Shown: in pieces, positions 9,094-16,403 of the stretch
Numbering within the stretch: position 1 is the first letter of the stretch
Layout of the letters: every line of letters begins with the position of its first letter
Origin: an uncultured Eubacteriales bacterium
GTDB lineage: Bacteria > Bacillota > Clostridia > Oscillospirales > Acutalibacteraceae
Assembly: GCA_934486915.1 (NCBI GenBank)
Contig: CAKSRC010000008.1
Coordinates: 1 to 44,283, forward strand
Length of the DNA: 44,283 nucleotides
Direction: 5' to 3'
Made by a program: the position numbers and the translations under genes
Notes under the pieces: generated by a model
Database searches by the model: none
What the model was told of the DNA's origin: nothing
The model's input: the letters and a program-made list of their open reading frames with translations, nothing else

Positions 9094-9124
9094 ATTATAG
9101 GCCTTTACGCAGCGTTAATGTCAA
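9094..9124 (-). promoter_or_regulatory. MerR-type promoter/operator with 19-bp spacer
   Basis: On the minus strand TTGACA (9124-9119) and TATAAT (9099-9094) are both perfect but lie 19 bp apart. Between them is a dyad, TTAACGC-T-GCGTAAA, with one mismatch. An overlong spacer with a dyad between the boxes is the hallmark of promoters that MerR-family activators twist into register. The start site would be near 9087, only a few bases ahead of the ribosome binding site. Confidence 0.85.
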
Positions 9125-9215
9125 TACCTTTTTTAGAAAAATTTATATAAAATTATCCTTACGATTAAACATTAATATTTTAGGCTGAAGTCATCTATAA
9201 ACCTTACTAAAAGAT

Positions 9216-9246
9216 AAATATCCCCATGCTATGCATGGGGATATTT
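9216..9246 (-). terminator. Intrinsic terminator of the OPA transporter gene
   Basis: The arms AAATATCCCCATGC (9216-9229) and GCATGGGGATATTT (9233-9246) form a perfect 14-bp stem with a 3-nt loop, 20 bp beyond the transporter stop. On the minus strand it is followed by TTTATCTTTT-like sequence. Confidence 0.85.
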
Positions 9247-9266
9247 GTTTATCATAATTTAATATG

Positions 9267-10715
9267 TTAATGAGAATATTCTTTATTAGCTTTTTGATTC
9301 CATAGTAAGAATATTAATATCATAGCAACTATACCTGAAAGAATCCATACATGATATATAAATTCATTACCAAGTTGAGCTCTATATCTTCCTAAGTAAG
9401 ACATTAAGATAGCGCCTAAATATCCCATAGCTCCTGTAAATCCTGTAGCAGCTGCAGCAACTCTCTTTGAAGCTGATTCTATAGCAGCGACTCCGCCTAT
9501 CATAACAAGAGGACCATATGTAGCAATACCTAATAGAGCATATAATATAATTTGAATTGTATCCGATACGTGTTCTTCAAGAGGAATAGTAGGTGGAACA
9601 CCGGGTTCAATTACTGATATTAATCTAAGACCGATAAAGCACAATGTTGCAACTAAGAAATAGATAAATATAGCAGGAGCTCTTCTTCCGCCGAATAATT
9701 TATCTGATACCCATGGAATACTTAATGTACCTAAGCATCCGCAAGCAGGAACGATAATTGCTTTGACAGCACCTAATGAGTCATTTTCCAACATTTTAGG
9801 TAGCCAGTCAGTAGGACCTACTCTCATTATATAAACGCTTATAAATGCTAAGCTTAAAATCCAAATAGTTTTGCTTCTCAAGATTTCTTGAGTAAATACT
9901 TGCCATTGAGATCTTGTGTCGACTTCTTCTTCGACTTCTTTTTCTACTTTTGCAGCAGCAGTATGAGCATATTCTTCAACGTTAGGTAACCCTAGTGATA
10001 CAGGCTTATCTCTTAGTAAGAAGAATGCTAATATAGCAACAGAAACAGAAATTAAAGCAGGAACATAAAATACAGCTTTCCAATTTAGGTATGTAACTAG
10101 GTATGTAGCAAGACCTAAAGATGCAGCTGAACCTAGTTCATGAGAAGTTGACCAAAATGACCAAATCTTTGCTCTGTTATTATTTGAATACCAGAATGTC
10201 AATGTTTTACCACACATTGGGAATGAAGCAGCTTGTATAAAACCGGAAAGTCCCCAAGAAATATACATAATAGCAATCATTGTAGGTTCAGAAACTGAAC
10301 CGTTTGAAAATAGGTTACAAGCTAAAACTATACCAAGAGGAAATAACGATGAAACTGCAACTGAAAGAGGTAAGCAGACTCTTATGTTAGCTTTATCTGC
10401 AAGGATTCCTCCTAGAAATTTACCGACTGCATAGCAGAAATAATATATCATACCTAATGTAGAATATACTTCTGCCCCTAGGTTAAATATGGCCTCAATA
10501 CCCATACTGTCATTGCCGGGAGCTCCGTTAAAGCCAATTGCAAGTTGTTTTCTTCCTAGATATGAAGAAAAGTACAAAAGAAAAAGTGAAACAAAGATTG
10601 CAGGCTGCAACCAATTATACTTCTTTTTGATCTTTTCAGGATCCTTAATTGTAGGCTTTGGGTCTTGTTCAGCAAATATTTTTGCAAAAAGTGATTTTTC
10701 TTTGACTTTTTCCAT
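9267..10715 (-). CDS. MFS transporter of the organophosphate:phosphate antiporter (OPA) family
   Basis: This is a polytopic inner-membrane transporter of about 482 residues with 12 predicted helices. GlpT/UhpT family features are visible. They include YLGRKQLA in the first transmembrane region, IWSFWSTSHELG in the middle of the N-half, WLPKML, and the GFTGAMGYLGA stretch that matches the family GFTGLFGYLGG motif. It probably exchanges a phosphorylated sugar or glycerol-3-phosphate for inorganic phosphate; which substrate cannot be told. Start choice is uncertain. ATG 10715 has only a weak GGA 5 bases upstream. The longer TTG start at 10766 sits directly against AAAGGAG with no spacing. A seven-codon frame (MSLSVSA) from ATG 10756 has that strong site at proper distance and may couple translation. 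The ROK kinase gene upstream is on the same strand but separate. Confidence 0.9.
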   Translation of the reverse strand: MEKVKEKSLFAKIFAEQDPKPTIKDPEKIKKKYNWLQPAIFVSLFLLYFSSYLGRKQLAIGFNGAPGNDSMGIEAIFNLGAEVYSTLGMIYYFCYAVGKFLGGILADKANIRVCLPLSVAVSSLFPLGIVLACNLFSNGSVSEPTMIAIMYISWGLSGFIQAASFPMCGKTLTFWYSNNNRAKIWSFWSTSHELGSAASLGLATYLVTYLNWKAVFYVPALISVSVAILAFFLLRDKPVSLGLPNVEEYAHTAAAKVEKEVEEEVDTRSQWQVFTQEILRSKTIWILSLAFISVYIMRVGPTDWLPKMLENDSLGAVKAIIVPACGCLGTLSIPWVSDKLFGGRRAPAIFIYFLVATLCFIGLRLISVIEPGVPPTIPLEEHVSDTIQIILYALLGIATYGPLVMIGGVAAIESASKRVAAAATGFTGAMGYLGAILMSYLGRYRAQLGNEFIYHVWILSGIVAMILIFLLWNQKANKEYSH

Positions 10716-10894
10716 CTTAATCCGGATGCCTATTAAGCTGAAACGCTTAAAGACATAGCCTTTCAACTCCTTTAAATATTTTAGTATAATGAATTTCTTA
10801 TATAGATAATAAGATTAGATGTAGGAATTTAATAGTCAAACATGGGATACATAGACATATATTATAAGTTTAACTAAATTTCATACCAAACAAT

Positions 10895-10923
10895 ATGATA
10901 ATATACTACAATTATTTTGTCAA
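10895..10923 (-). promoter_or_regulatory. Promoter of the OPA transporter gene
   Basis: On the minus strand TTGACA (10923-10918) is followed after 17 bp by TATCAT (10900-10895). The -35 box lies inside one arm of the 13-bp inverted repeat at 10912-10956, so a regulator binding the repeat could block or recruit polymerase. The leader to ATG 10715 would be about 170 nt. Confidence 0.7.
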
Positions 10924-10956
10924 TTATTATTTTTTATAGGGTTATTGACAAAATAA
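10912..10956. repeat. 13-bp inverted repeat carrying two facing -35 boxes
   Basis: TTATTTTGTCAAT (10912-10924) and ATTGACAAAATAA (10944-10956) are exact reverse complements separated by 19 bp. Each arm contains a perfect TTGACA reading outward. The left one has a good -10 box. The right one (10945-10950) has only TATTAT at 18 bp and no gene downstream on its strand. It may be an operator or coincidental promoter symmetry. Confidence 0.65.
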
Positions 10957-11123
10957 GTAAAAATTTACTATTATTGTAAGTTGACTTGATTTATATTTCT
11001 TTAAAAGAAATATAAAAAGAAGTTTTTTATATATAATTTATATTTTAATAATAATTAGTATATTGATTATATTAGATTACAACAATAATTGTTTTTATAA
11101 ATATTTAAAGCAGTTATTATAAT

Positions 11124-12077
11124 CTATTCTTTTAACATAGCAGCACCGATTATTCCGGCATCGTTACCTAGGGTGGCTATTGAGATCTTTGTTTGTTTTT
11201 GGGCATGCCTGCTATAGCGTTCTTTTTCTATTCTCTCCTTTATTGGGTCAAGGAGTTTACTCCCTTCACGGCTTATTCCTCCACCTATACATAGAATATC
11301 GGGTTGGAAGATGTTTATAACATTTGTAATTCCACACGCAAGGTAATCAAAGTAATTATCAAGTACCTTTTGAGCTGATGCGTCACCTTGTGCGGCAGCT
11401 ATGAAGGCAGTCTTGCCACTAACCTTATTTAGGTTTCCGTCAGTCAATTGGAACATAATAGAGTCTTTATTAGTGTTTTCTTTTATAGCTTGTTTTGTTT
11501 GGCGCACGAGTGCCTTTGTTGATGCGTATTGTTCAAAGCACCCGCTTCTGCCGCAGGAACACCTTTCTCCGCCGTACTTAATTACCATATGTCCTACTTC
11601 TGCGCCATTGTAATTAGAACCTGTTAAAATTTTTCCGTCTATTATTATTCCGCCACCTATGCCTGTGCCAAGAGTTATTACAACCACATCCTTATAACCT
11701 TTAGCAGACCCTGCGATGTATTCGGCATAAGCTGCAGCATTTGCATCATTTTCAATATAAACTTTTTTATTAATTTTACTTTGCATCATATCTACAATGT
11801 GCCAGTTGTGGAAAAACAAATTTGCGCAGTGTTCAACAACGCCGTTTTCCTTGTTGGCAGAGCCGGGAACACCTATACCTATCGAACCTATATCGTCCAT
11901 TGAAATTGAGGACTCTTTAACTAATTTTAATATGTGATTACTTATATCGTCACAAATTTCTTTTTCACTTCTTGGGACAGCAGTCTTAAAGCTTGTTTTT
12001 GAAATTATATTAAAAGATTGATCGACTATACCAACTGCGATGTTTGTACCACCTATATCCACACCAATATTATACAT
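11124..12077 (-). CDS. glcK: ROK-family sugar kinase, probably glucokinase
   Basis: This 317-residue cytosolic kinase should phosphorylate glucose or a related hexose with ATP. It has the N-terminal phosphate-binding DIGGTNIAVG motif (residues 7-16), ENDANAAAYAE with the catalytic aspartate (about 109-119), and TLGTGIGGGIIIDG. The ROK zinc site is EVGHMVIKYGGERCSCGRSG followed by CFEQYAS. The length is typical of Firmicutes GlcK. ATG 12077 has AGGAGG about 8 bases upstream. It diverges from tcdA across a 65-bp region containing both promoters. The nearby phosphoglucomutase and sugar-phosphate transporter support a hexose-phosphate role. A kinase for N-acetylmannosamine or another ROK sugar cannot be excluded. 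Confidence 0.92.
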   Translation of the reverse strand: MYNIGVDIGGTNIAVGIVDQSFNIISKTSFKTAVPRSEKEICDDISNHILKLVKESSISMDDIGSIGIGVPGSANKENGVVEHCANLFFHNWHIVDMMQSKINKKVYIENDANAAAYAEYIAGSAKGYKDVVVITLGTGIGGGIIIDGKILTGSNYNGAEVGHMVIKYGGERCSCGRSGCFEQYASTKALVRQTKQAIKENTNKDSIMFQLTDGNLNKVSGKTAFIAAAQGDASAQKVLDNYFDYLACGITNVINIFQPDILCIGGGISREGSKLLDPIKERIEKERYSRHAQKQTKISIATLGNDAGIIGAAMLKE

Positions 12078-12105
12078 TTTAATCCTCCTATATTTGTTTT
12101 ATATT

Positions 12106-12134
12106 ATAATAAATCATGATATAATAATAGTCAA
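12106..12134 (-). promoter_or_regulatory. Promoter of the ROK kinase gene
   Basis: On the minus strand TTGACT (12134-12129) and TATTAT (12111-12106) are 17 bp apart, about 30 bp before the kinase start codon. Confidence 0.7.
12117..12125 (+). promoter_or_regulatory. Extended -10 promoter of tcdA
   Basis: TGATATAAT is an extended -10 element (TG, one base, perfect TATAAT at 12120-12125) without a good -35 box. Transcription would start near 12132, which leaves only about 11 nt before ATG 12143 and favours the TTG start at 12164. Confidence 0.6.
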
Positions 12135-12163
12135 TAAATTATATGCAGAATGGGGACAAAATA

Positions 12164-12880
12164 TTGAAGGAAGAACTTGTAAGAAGCGCAATGCTTTTAG
12201 GTGAGGAAAATATAAATAAACTGTTAGGATCTAAGGTTGCAATTTTTGGTATTGGAGGCGTAGGCTCTTTTGTAACTGAGGCCTTAGCAAGGGGAGGAAT
12301 AGGCTCTTTTGCGCTGATAGATGATGATGTGGTTTCAGCCTCAAATATTAATCGACAACTTATAGCGACAAGTCAAACTATAGGCAAACCAAAGGTTTTA
12401 TTGGCAAAGGAAAGAATAGAATCTATAAATAAGGATGCCAAGGTAGAGGTATATCAAAGATTGTATCTCCAGGGAGAAACACTGGACTTTATCAAGGATT
12501 GCGATTACATAGTAGACGCTATAGATACGGTATCATCAAAGATTTCCTTAGTAATGGAAGCTAAAAAGATGGGAATTAAAATAATAAGCTGCATGGGGAC
12601 AGGAAATAAATTAGACCCAACTCAATTTGAGGTGGCGGATATCTTTAAAACTTCCGTTTGCCCATTGTGTAGGGTAATGCGCAAAGAATTAAAGGCTAGA
12701 GGTATTAAAAATTTAAAGGTATTGTATTCTAAAGAAGAACCGTTAAAGCCATTGAATTTTGAGGAGGAGAGCGTTTCATCACATAAAAAAAGGCAGACTC
12801 CCGGGAGCGTTTCGTTTGTACCTCCGGTAGCGGGAATGATAATTGCATCGGAAGTTATAAAAGATTTAATAAGAAAATAA
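12164..12880 (+). CDS. tcdA: tRNA threonylcarbamoyladenosine dehydratase (TcdA/CsdL)
   Basis: This E1-like enzyme uses ATP to cyclise t6A37 of ANN-decoding tRNAs to ct6A. The adenylation fold is clear: FGIGGVGSFVTEALARGGIG is the nucleotide-binding loop, followed by LIDDDVVSASNINRQL with the conserved Asp, Asn and Arg, and DAIDTVSSK. The cysteine pair in SVCPLCRVMR is like that of the family. The TTG start at 12164 has GGGGA 7 bases upstream and gives 238 residues. The upstream ATG at 12143 adds 7 residues but has no ribosome binding site. TsaC and MtaB elsewhere in this window act on the same tRNA position. Convergent with phosphoglucomutase. Confidence 0.93.
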   Translation: MKEELVRSAMLLGEENINKLLGSKVAIFGIGGVGSFVTEALARGGIGSFALIDDDVVSASNINRQLIATSQTIGKPKVLLAKERIESINKDAKVEVYQRLYLQGETLDFIKDCDYIVDAIDTVSSKISLVMEAKKMGIKIISCMGTGNKLDPTQFEVADIFKTSVCPLCRVMRKELKARGIKNLKVLYSKEEPLKPLNFEEESVSSHKKRQTPGSVSFVPPVAGMIIASEVIKDLIRK

Positions 12881-12889
12881 ACCATTATG

Positions 12890-12937
12890 AATAAACAAAA
12901 TGAGACTTGTTATACAACAAGTCTCATTTTGTTTATT
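12890..12937. terminator. Bidirectional terminator between tcdA and the phosphoglucomutase gene
   Basis: Arms 12890-12911 and 12916-12937 form a perfect 22-bp stem with a 4-nt ATAC loop. The stem is flanked by AT-rich sequence on both sides. The right arm overlaps the phosphoglucomutase stop codon (12935-12933). Confidence 0.92.
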
Positions 12938-14651
12938 TTAAAACTTCGTTTAAGGATTGTGCGATTTTATCATTTATATTTTTAGCGTCGTCGATAGAAT
13001 TTCCAACTGAGGTAATATAGAACTTAATTTTAGGTTCGGTGCCGGACGGTCTTATTATAGCAGCATTGCCGCCTTCAAGAGAATAGGATATAACGTTAGA
13101 TTTTGGAAGGTTAATTGTTGTGATTGCGTTATTAACCTTATCGATTGAGGTAGAAGTATTGTAATCATCTAGACGCAATACTTTCATTCCTGCGATTTCT
13201 TCAAGCGGATTATTTCTTAGGGAATTCATGATATCCTGCATTTTTTGCATGCCTGAAGCCCCCTCAAAACTAAAGCTTAATGTTTGGTTTTTATAGTAGC
13301 CATATTCGTCGTATAAGCTTGATAAAACTTCCAATAGGCTTTTACCTTGCTTTCTATAATAAGCGGCCATTTCGCATATTAGCATTGATGCAACAACGGC
13401 ATCTTTGTCTCTTACATATGTGCCTACTAAATAGCCGTAACTTTCCTCAAAGCCAAATACAAATCTATTTTGTTCATTTACTTTTTCTAGGTTTAAAATT
13501 TGTTCACCAATATATTTAAATCCTGTAAGTACGGTTCTAAGTTCGCATCCATACTTCTTAGCGATTTTATCTACCATTATACTAGAAACGACAGTCCTTA
13601 CTGCAACAGGATTTTTAGGTAGGTTACCAAGTTTTTCTCTGCATGATAGGATATAGTTTATTAGGAGTATTCCAACTTCATTTCCTGTAAGTAACTTATA
13701 TTCAAGATTTTCATCTTTTACTGCGATACCAACTCTATCGCAGTCGGGGTCTGTTGCTAGGACTAAGTCAGGATGCTCTTCTTGAGCTAATTTTAACGCT
13801 TGCTCTAAAGCTTCTCTAATCTCCGGGTTAGGATATGGGCAAGTAGGGAAGTTGCCGTCAGGATTTTCTTGTTCTTTAACTATCGAAACATTAGATACGC
13901 CTATTTTTGATAATATAGCTCTTACAAGCTTGTTTCCTGTACCATTTAATGGTGTATATACTACTTTAAGATTTGAATCCTTGCATATATCTTTATTGAC
14001 TGATTGTAAGCTTACCATATCAAGGTATTTTTCATAAAATCCGTCTTCTATATACTCAATAAGTCCTTCTTTAACAGCTTTCTCGAAGTCCATTGTCTTA
14101 TAACCTGAGAAGATATCTGTTTTTTGAATTTCTTTATATACGCAGCCCGCATCAAAGTCTGTCATTTGACATCCGTCGGGGCCGTAACATTTGTAGCCAT
14201 TGTATTTAGCAGGATTGTGGCTTGCAGTTATCATTATTCCCGCATTGCAGGAGAATTCCCTTACAGCAAAGGATAAAACGGGTGTGGGTTCAAGCTCTTT
14301 TGTTATATATACTTTAATTCCGTTTGCGGCTAAAACTGCAGCAGCTTCCTTTGAAAATAACCTTGCCTTTATTCTTGAATCGTGGGCTATAGCAACGCTT
14401 AGATTATCTTTGAAATTTGCTTTTATGTAATTAGCAAGACCTTGAGTTGTTTTTCTTACAGTATAAATGTTCATGCGATTGGTGCCTGCTCCAATTACGC
14501 CTCTAAGGCCCGCAGTACCAAAGGATAGTTCTTTATAGAACCTATCATATATTTCCTCTTCGTTATCTTTTATACTTACTAATTCTTCGTGTAAATCCTT
14601 ATCTTCTACAGCGTTTTGAAGCCATAGATTATAGTTTTCGCTTATAGACAT
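12933..14651 (-). CDS. pgcA: Phospho-sugar mutase (alpha-phosphoglucomutase type)
   Basis: This 572-residue cytosolic enzyme should interconvert glucose-1-phosphate and glucose-6-phosphate. The catalytic phosphoserine loop MITASHNPAKYNGYK is near residue 140, the magnesium-binding DPDCDRVGIA near 305, the sugar-binding FGFEESYGYLVG near 400, and the phosphate-binding RPSGTEPKIKFY close to the C-terminus. Length and motif order match the PgcA/PGM2-like group of Firmicutes rather than the shorter GlmM. A GGAAGGAA site precedes the ATG by about 10 bases. It follows pstB in direction but has its own promoter. It probably feeds glucose-1-phosphate to glycan precursors. Confidence 0.95.
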   Translation of the reverse strand: MSISENYNLWLQNAVEDKDLHEELVSIKDNEEEIYDRFYKELSFGTAGLRGVIGAGTNRMNIYTVRKTTQGLANYIKANFKDNLSVAIAHDSRIKARLFSKEAAAVLAANGIKVYITKELEPTPVLSFAVREFSCNAGIMITASHNPAKYNGYKCYGPDGCQMTDFDAGCVYKEIQKTDIFSGYKTMDFEKAVKEGLIEYIEDGFYEKYLDMVSLQSVNKDICKDSNLKVVYTPLNGTGNKLVRAILSKIGVSNVSIVKEQENPDGNFPTCPYPNPEIREALEQALKLAQEEHPDLVLATDPDCDRVGIAVKDENLEYKLLTGNEVGILLINYILSCREKLGNLPKNPVAVRTVVSSIMVDKIAKKYGCELRTVLTGFKYIGEQILNLEKVNEQNRFVFGFEESYGYLVGTYVRDKDAVVASMLICEMAAYYRKQGKSLLEVLSSLYDEYGYYKNQTLSFSFEGASGMQKMQDIMNSLRNNPLEEIAGMKVLRLDDYNTSTSIDKVNNAITTINLPKSNVISYSLEGGNAAIIRPSGTEPKIKFYITSVGNSIDDAKNINDKIAQSLNEVLK

Positions 14652-14695
14652 TAAAATAACATTCCTTCCATGATCGTAATTAATTTATCTAGCTA

Positions 14696-14724
14696 ATTCT
14701 AGCACAATTGGTTTACTTTTTCAA
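14696..14724 (-). promoter_or_regulatory. Promoter of the phosphoglucomutase gene
   Basis: On the minus strand TTGAAA (14724-14719) and TAGAAT (14701-14696) are 17 bp apart, 45 bp before the start codon, in the gap behind pstB. Confidence 0.7.
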
Positions 14725-14756
14725 TTTTCATGTACAGTTTAACATTAAATTTAGGA

Positions 14757-15512
14757 TTAACCAAACTTACCTTGAATATATTTTTGTGTTCTTTCATCGC
14801 TTGGAGAATCAAACATAATAGACGTATCTTGAAATTCCACTACTTCTCCCATCAAGAAGAAGGCAGTTTTATCGGATACTCTCATAGCCTGCTGCATGTT
14901 GTGGGTTACTATTATAACAGTATATTTTTCCCTAAGCTCTTCGACGAGTGTTTCTATCTTTTGAGTTGATATTGGGTCGAGTGCTGAGGTCGGCTCATCC
15001 ATTAATATTATGTCCGGGCTTATGGACAATGCCCTTGCAATACATAATCTTTGTTGCTGACCTCCTGATAAGCTTAGGGCGGACTTTTTTAATCGATCCT
15101 TTACCTCGTCCCATAGAGCACCTTGGATAAGGGACCTTTCCACTATTTGGTCAAGTTCGTCTTTTGCCTTAATTCCATGTATTTTAGGGCCATAAGCTAT
15201 GTTATCATATATACTCATGGGAAATGGATTTGCCTTTTGAAATACCATGCCTACCTTTTTTCTAAGCAAAGTGACGTTGGCTTGAGGATTGTAGATATCT
15301 TCGTTGTCTATTAATATTTTGCCTGAAATTTTGCAGTTTGTTGTTAGATCATTCATGCGATTTAAGCATTTAAGACAGGTTGATTTGCCGCATCCCGACG
15401 GACCTATAAACGCGGTAACCTCGTTTGTAGGTATTTTTAGATTAATATTTTTAAGTGCATGAAAACTTCCATAAAAAAGATTTAGGTCTTTTATTAACAC
15501 TTTTGTACCCAT
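14757..15512 (-). CDS. pstB: Phosphate ABC transporter ATP-binding protein
   Basis: This 251-residue ATPase drives phosphate import by the PstCA channel at the cytoplasmic membrane face. The Walker A motif GPSGCGKST is at residues 37-45, the Q-loop is VFQKANPFPMSIYDNIAYG, the ABC signature is LSGGQQQR, Walker B is DIILMDEPTSALDP, and the H-loop is VTHNM. The PFPMSIYDN and LIQGALWDEVKDRL stretches identify the PstB subgroup. AGGTGA precedes the ATG. It is the last gene of pstS-C-A-B. The phoU gene that commonly follows pstB is absent here. Confidence 0.98.
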   Translation of the reverse strand: MGTKVLIKDLNLFYGSFHALKNINLKIPTNEVTAFIGPSGCGKSTCLKCLNRMNDLTTNCKISGKILIDNEDIYNPQANVTLLRKKVGMVFQKANPFPMSIYDNIAYGPKIHGIKAKDELDQIVERSLIQGALWDEVKDRLKKSALSLSGGQQQRLCIARALSISPDIILMDEPTSALDPISTQKIETLVEELREKYTVIIVTHNMQQAMRVSDKTAFFLMGEVVEFQDTSIMFDSPSDERTQKYIQGKFG

Positions 15513-15524
15513 AGATCTTCACCT

Positions 15525-16403
15525 TTATTGTTTTTTAAATATTCTTGATATAACCCAAGCTAATAGATTTAATAAAAATACTATAATTAATAATATGCTT
15601 GCAGTTTTAAAAGCTATTTGAAATGCATCGGGGGAGGCTGCCTGCTTTGAAATTTGATATAAATGAAGAGTTAGTGTCCTGCCGCTCGATAAGATGTGAC
15701 CTAAAAAGTTAGTCGGCATATTATATGCCATGCCCGAAGTATAAAGTAAAGCGGCGGACTCTCCTATTATTCTGCCAATAGATAAGATTATTGCGGTAGT
15801 GATTCCAGATAAAGCGCATGGGAGTATTATTCCCAAAATGACCTTTAATTTAGATGCACCCAACGCCATAGCACCTTCTTTATATGAAGGATCCACTGAT
15901 AAGAGGGCCTCCTCGGTTGTTCTAATTACGGTGGGCAATATACATATAGCCATAGTGAGACTTCCTGATAAGATTGAGGTACCTAATTTAAATGTAACGC
16001 AAAAAAAGTAATATCCAAAAAGGCCGAAAATAATAGATGGAATACCGGATAATATCTCCGTCGTAAAGCGAATGAAACGAATTAGCTTTCCTTGCTTTGC
16101 ATATTGGGTCATATATATGGCAGATGATATTGCAATTGGTACGGAGATTAAGAGGGTTATTACTATAATATACATTGTGTTTATTATCATAGGCAATATG
16201 CCCCTTTTATTTTCGTCATTTTCCAAGTATATGTTTGTTATGAAATTCCAGTTTAGATACGGAAGTCCGTTTGAAAATATATAATATATAATTCCAATCA
16301 ATATAAAAATAGTAATTGCGGTAGAAATGTATATGGCTGCTTTTAGGAAGGACTCCCACTTTTTATTGGTATCTCTATATATAGAGCTGCTATTTTTTTG
16401 CAC
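15525..16403 (-). CDS. pstA: Phosphate ABC transporter permease PstA
   Basis: This 292-residue membrane permease has six predicted helices and forms the phosphate channel with PstC. The permease EAA loop is visible as SVDPSYKEGAMALGASKLKV. The conserved LSGIPSIIFGLFG and GRIIGESAALLYTSG stretches are also present. The start is GTG at 16403 with AAGGAG 8 bases upstream. It overlaps the end of pstC by 14 bp, so the two are probably translationally coupled. Its length is normal for the family. Confidence 0.97.
   Translation of the reverse strand: MQKNSSSIYRDTNKKWESFLKAAIYISTAITIFILIGIIYYIFSNGLPYLNWNFITNIYLENDENKRGILPMIINTMYIIVITLLISVPIAISSAIYMTQYAKQGKLIRFIRFTTEILSGIPSIIFGLFGYYFFCVTFKLGTSILSGSLTMAICILPTVIRTTEEALLSVDPSYKEGAMALGASKLKVILGIILPCALSGITTAIILSIGRIIGESAALLYTSGMAYNMPTNFLGHILSSGRTLTLHLYQISKQAASPDAFQIAFKTASILLIIVFLLNLLAWVISRIFKKQ

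Larger units (their letters stand above)
10767..11123. other. 357-bp intergenic region between the ROK kinase and OPA transporter genes
   Basis: This stretch is extremely AT-rich. It holds the transporter promoter, the 13-bp inverted repeat, and a 12-bp hairpin with arms TTATATTTCTTT and AAAGAAATATAA near 10991-11015. A short AACAAT/ATTGTT dyad near 11080-11095 may serve as a weak end for the kinase transcript. I see no coding frame with a ribosome binding site and no known RNA. Confidence 0.6.

Noticed and set aside
10945..10985. Plus-strand promoter in the ROK/OPA intergenic region
   Set aside because: The -10 match is weak and no gene follows on that strand. It is recorded only as part of the inverted repeat.
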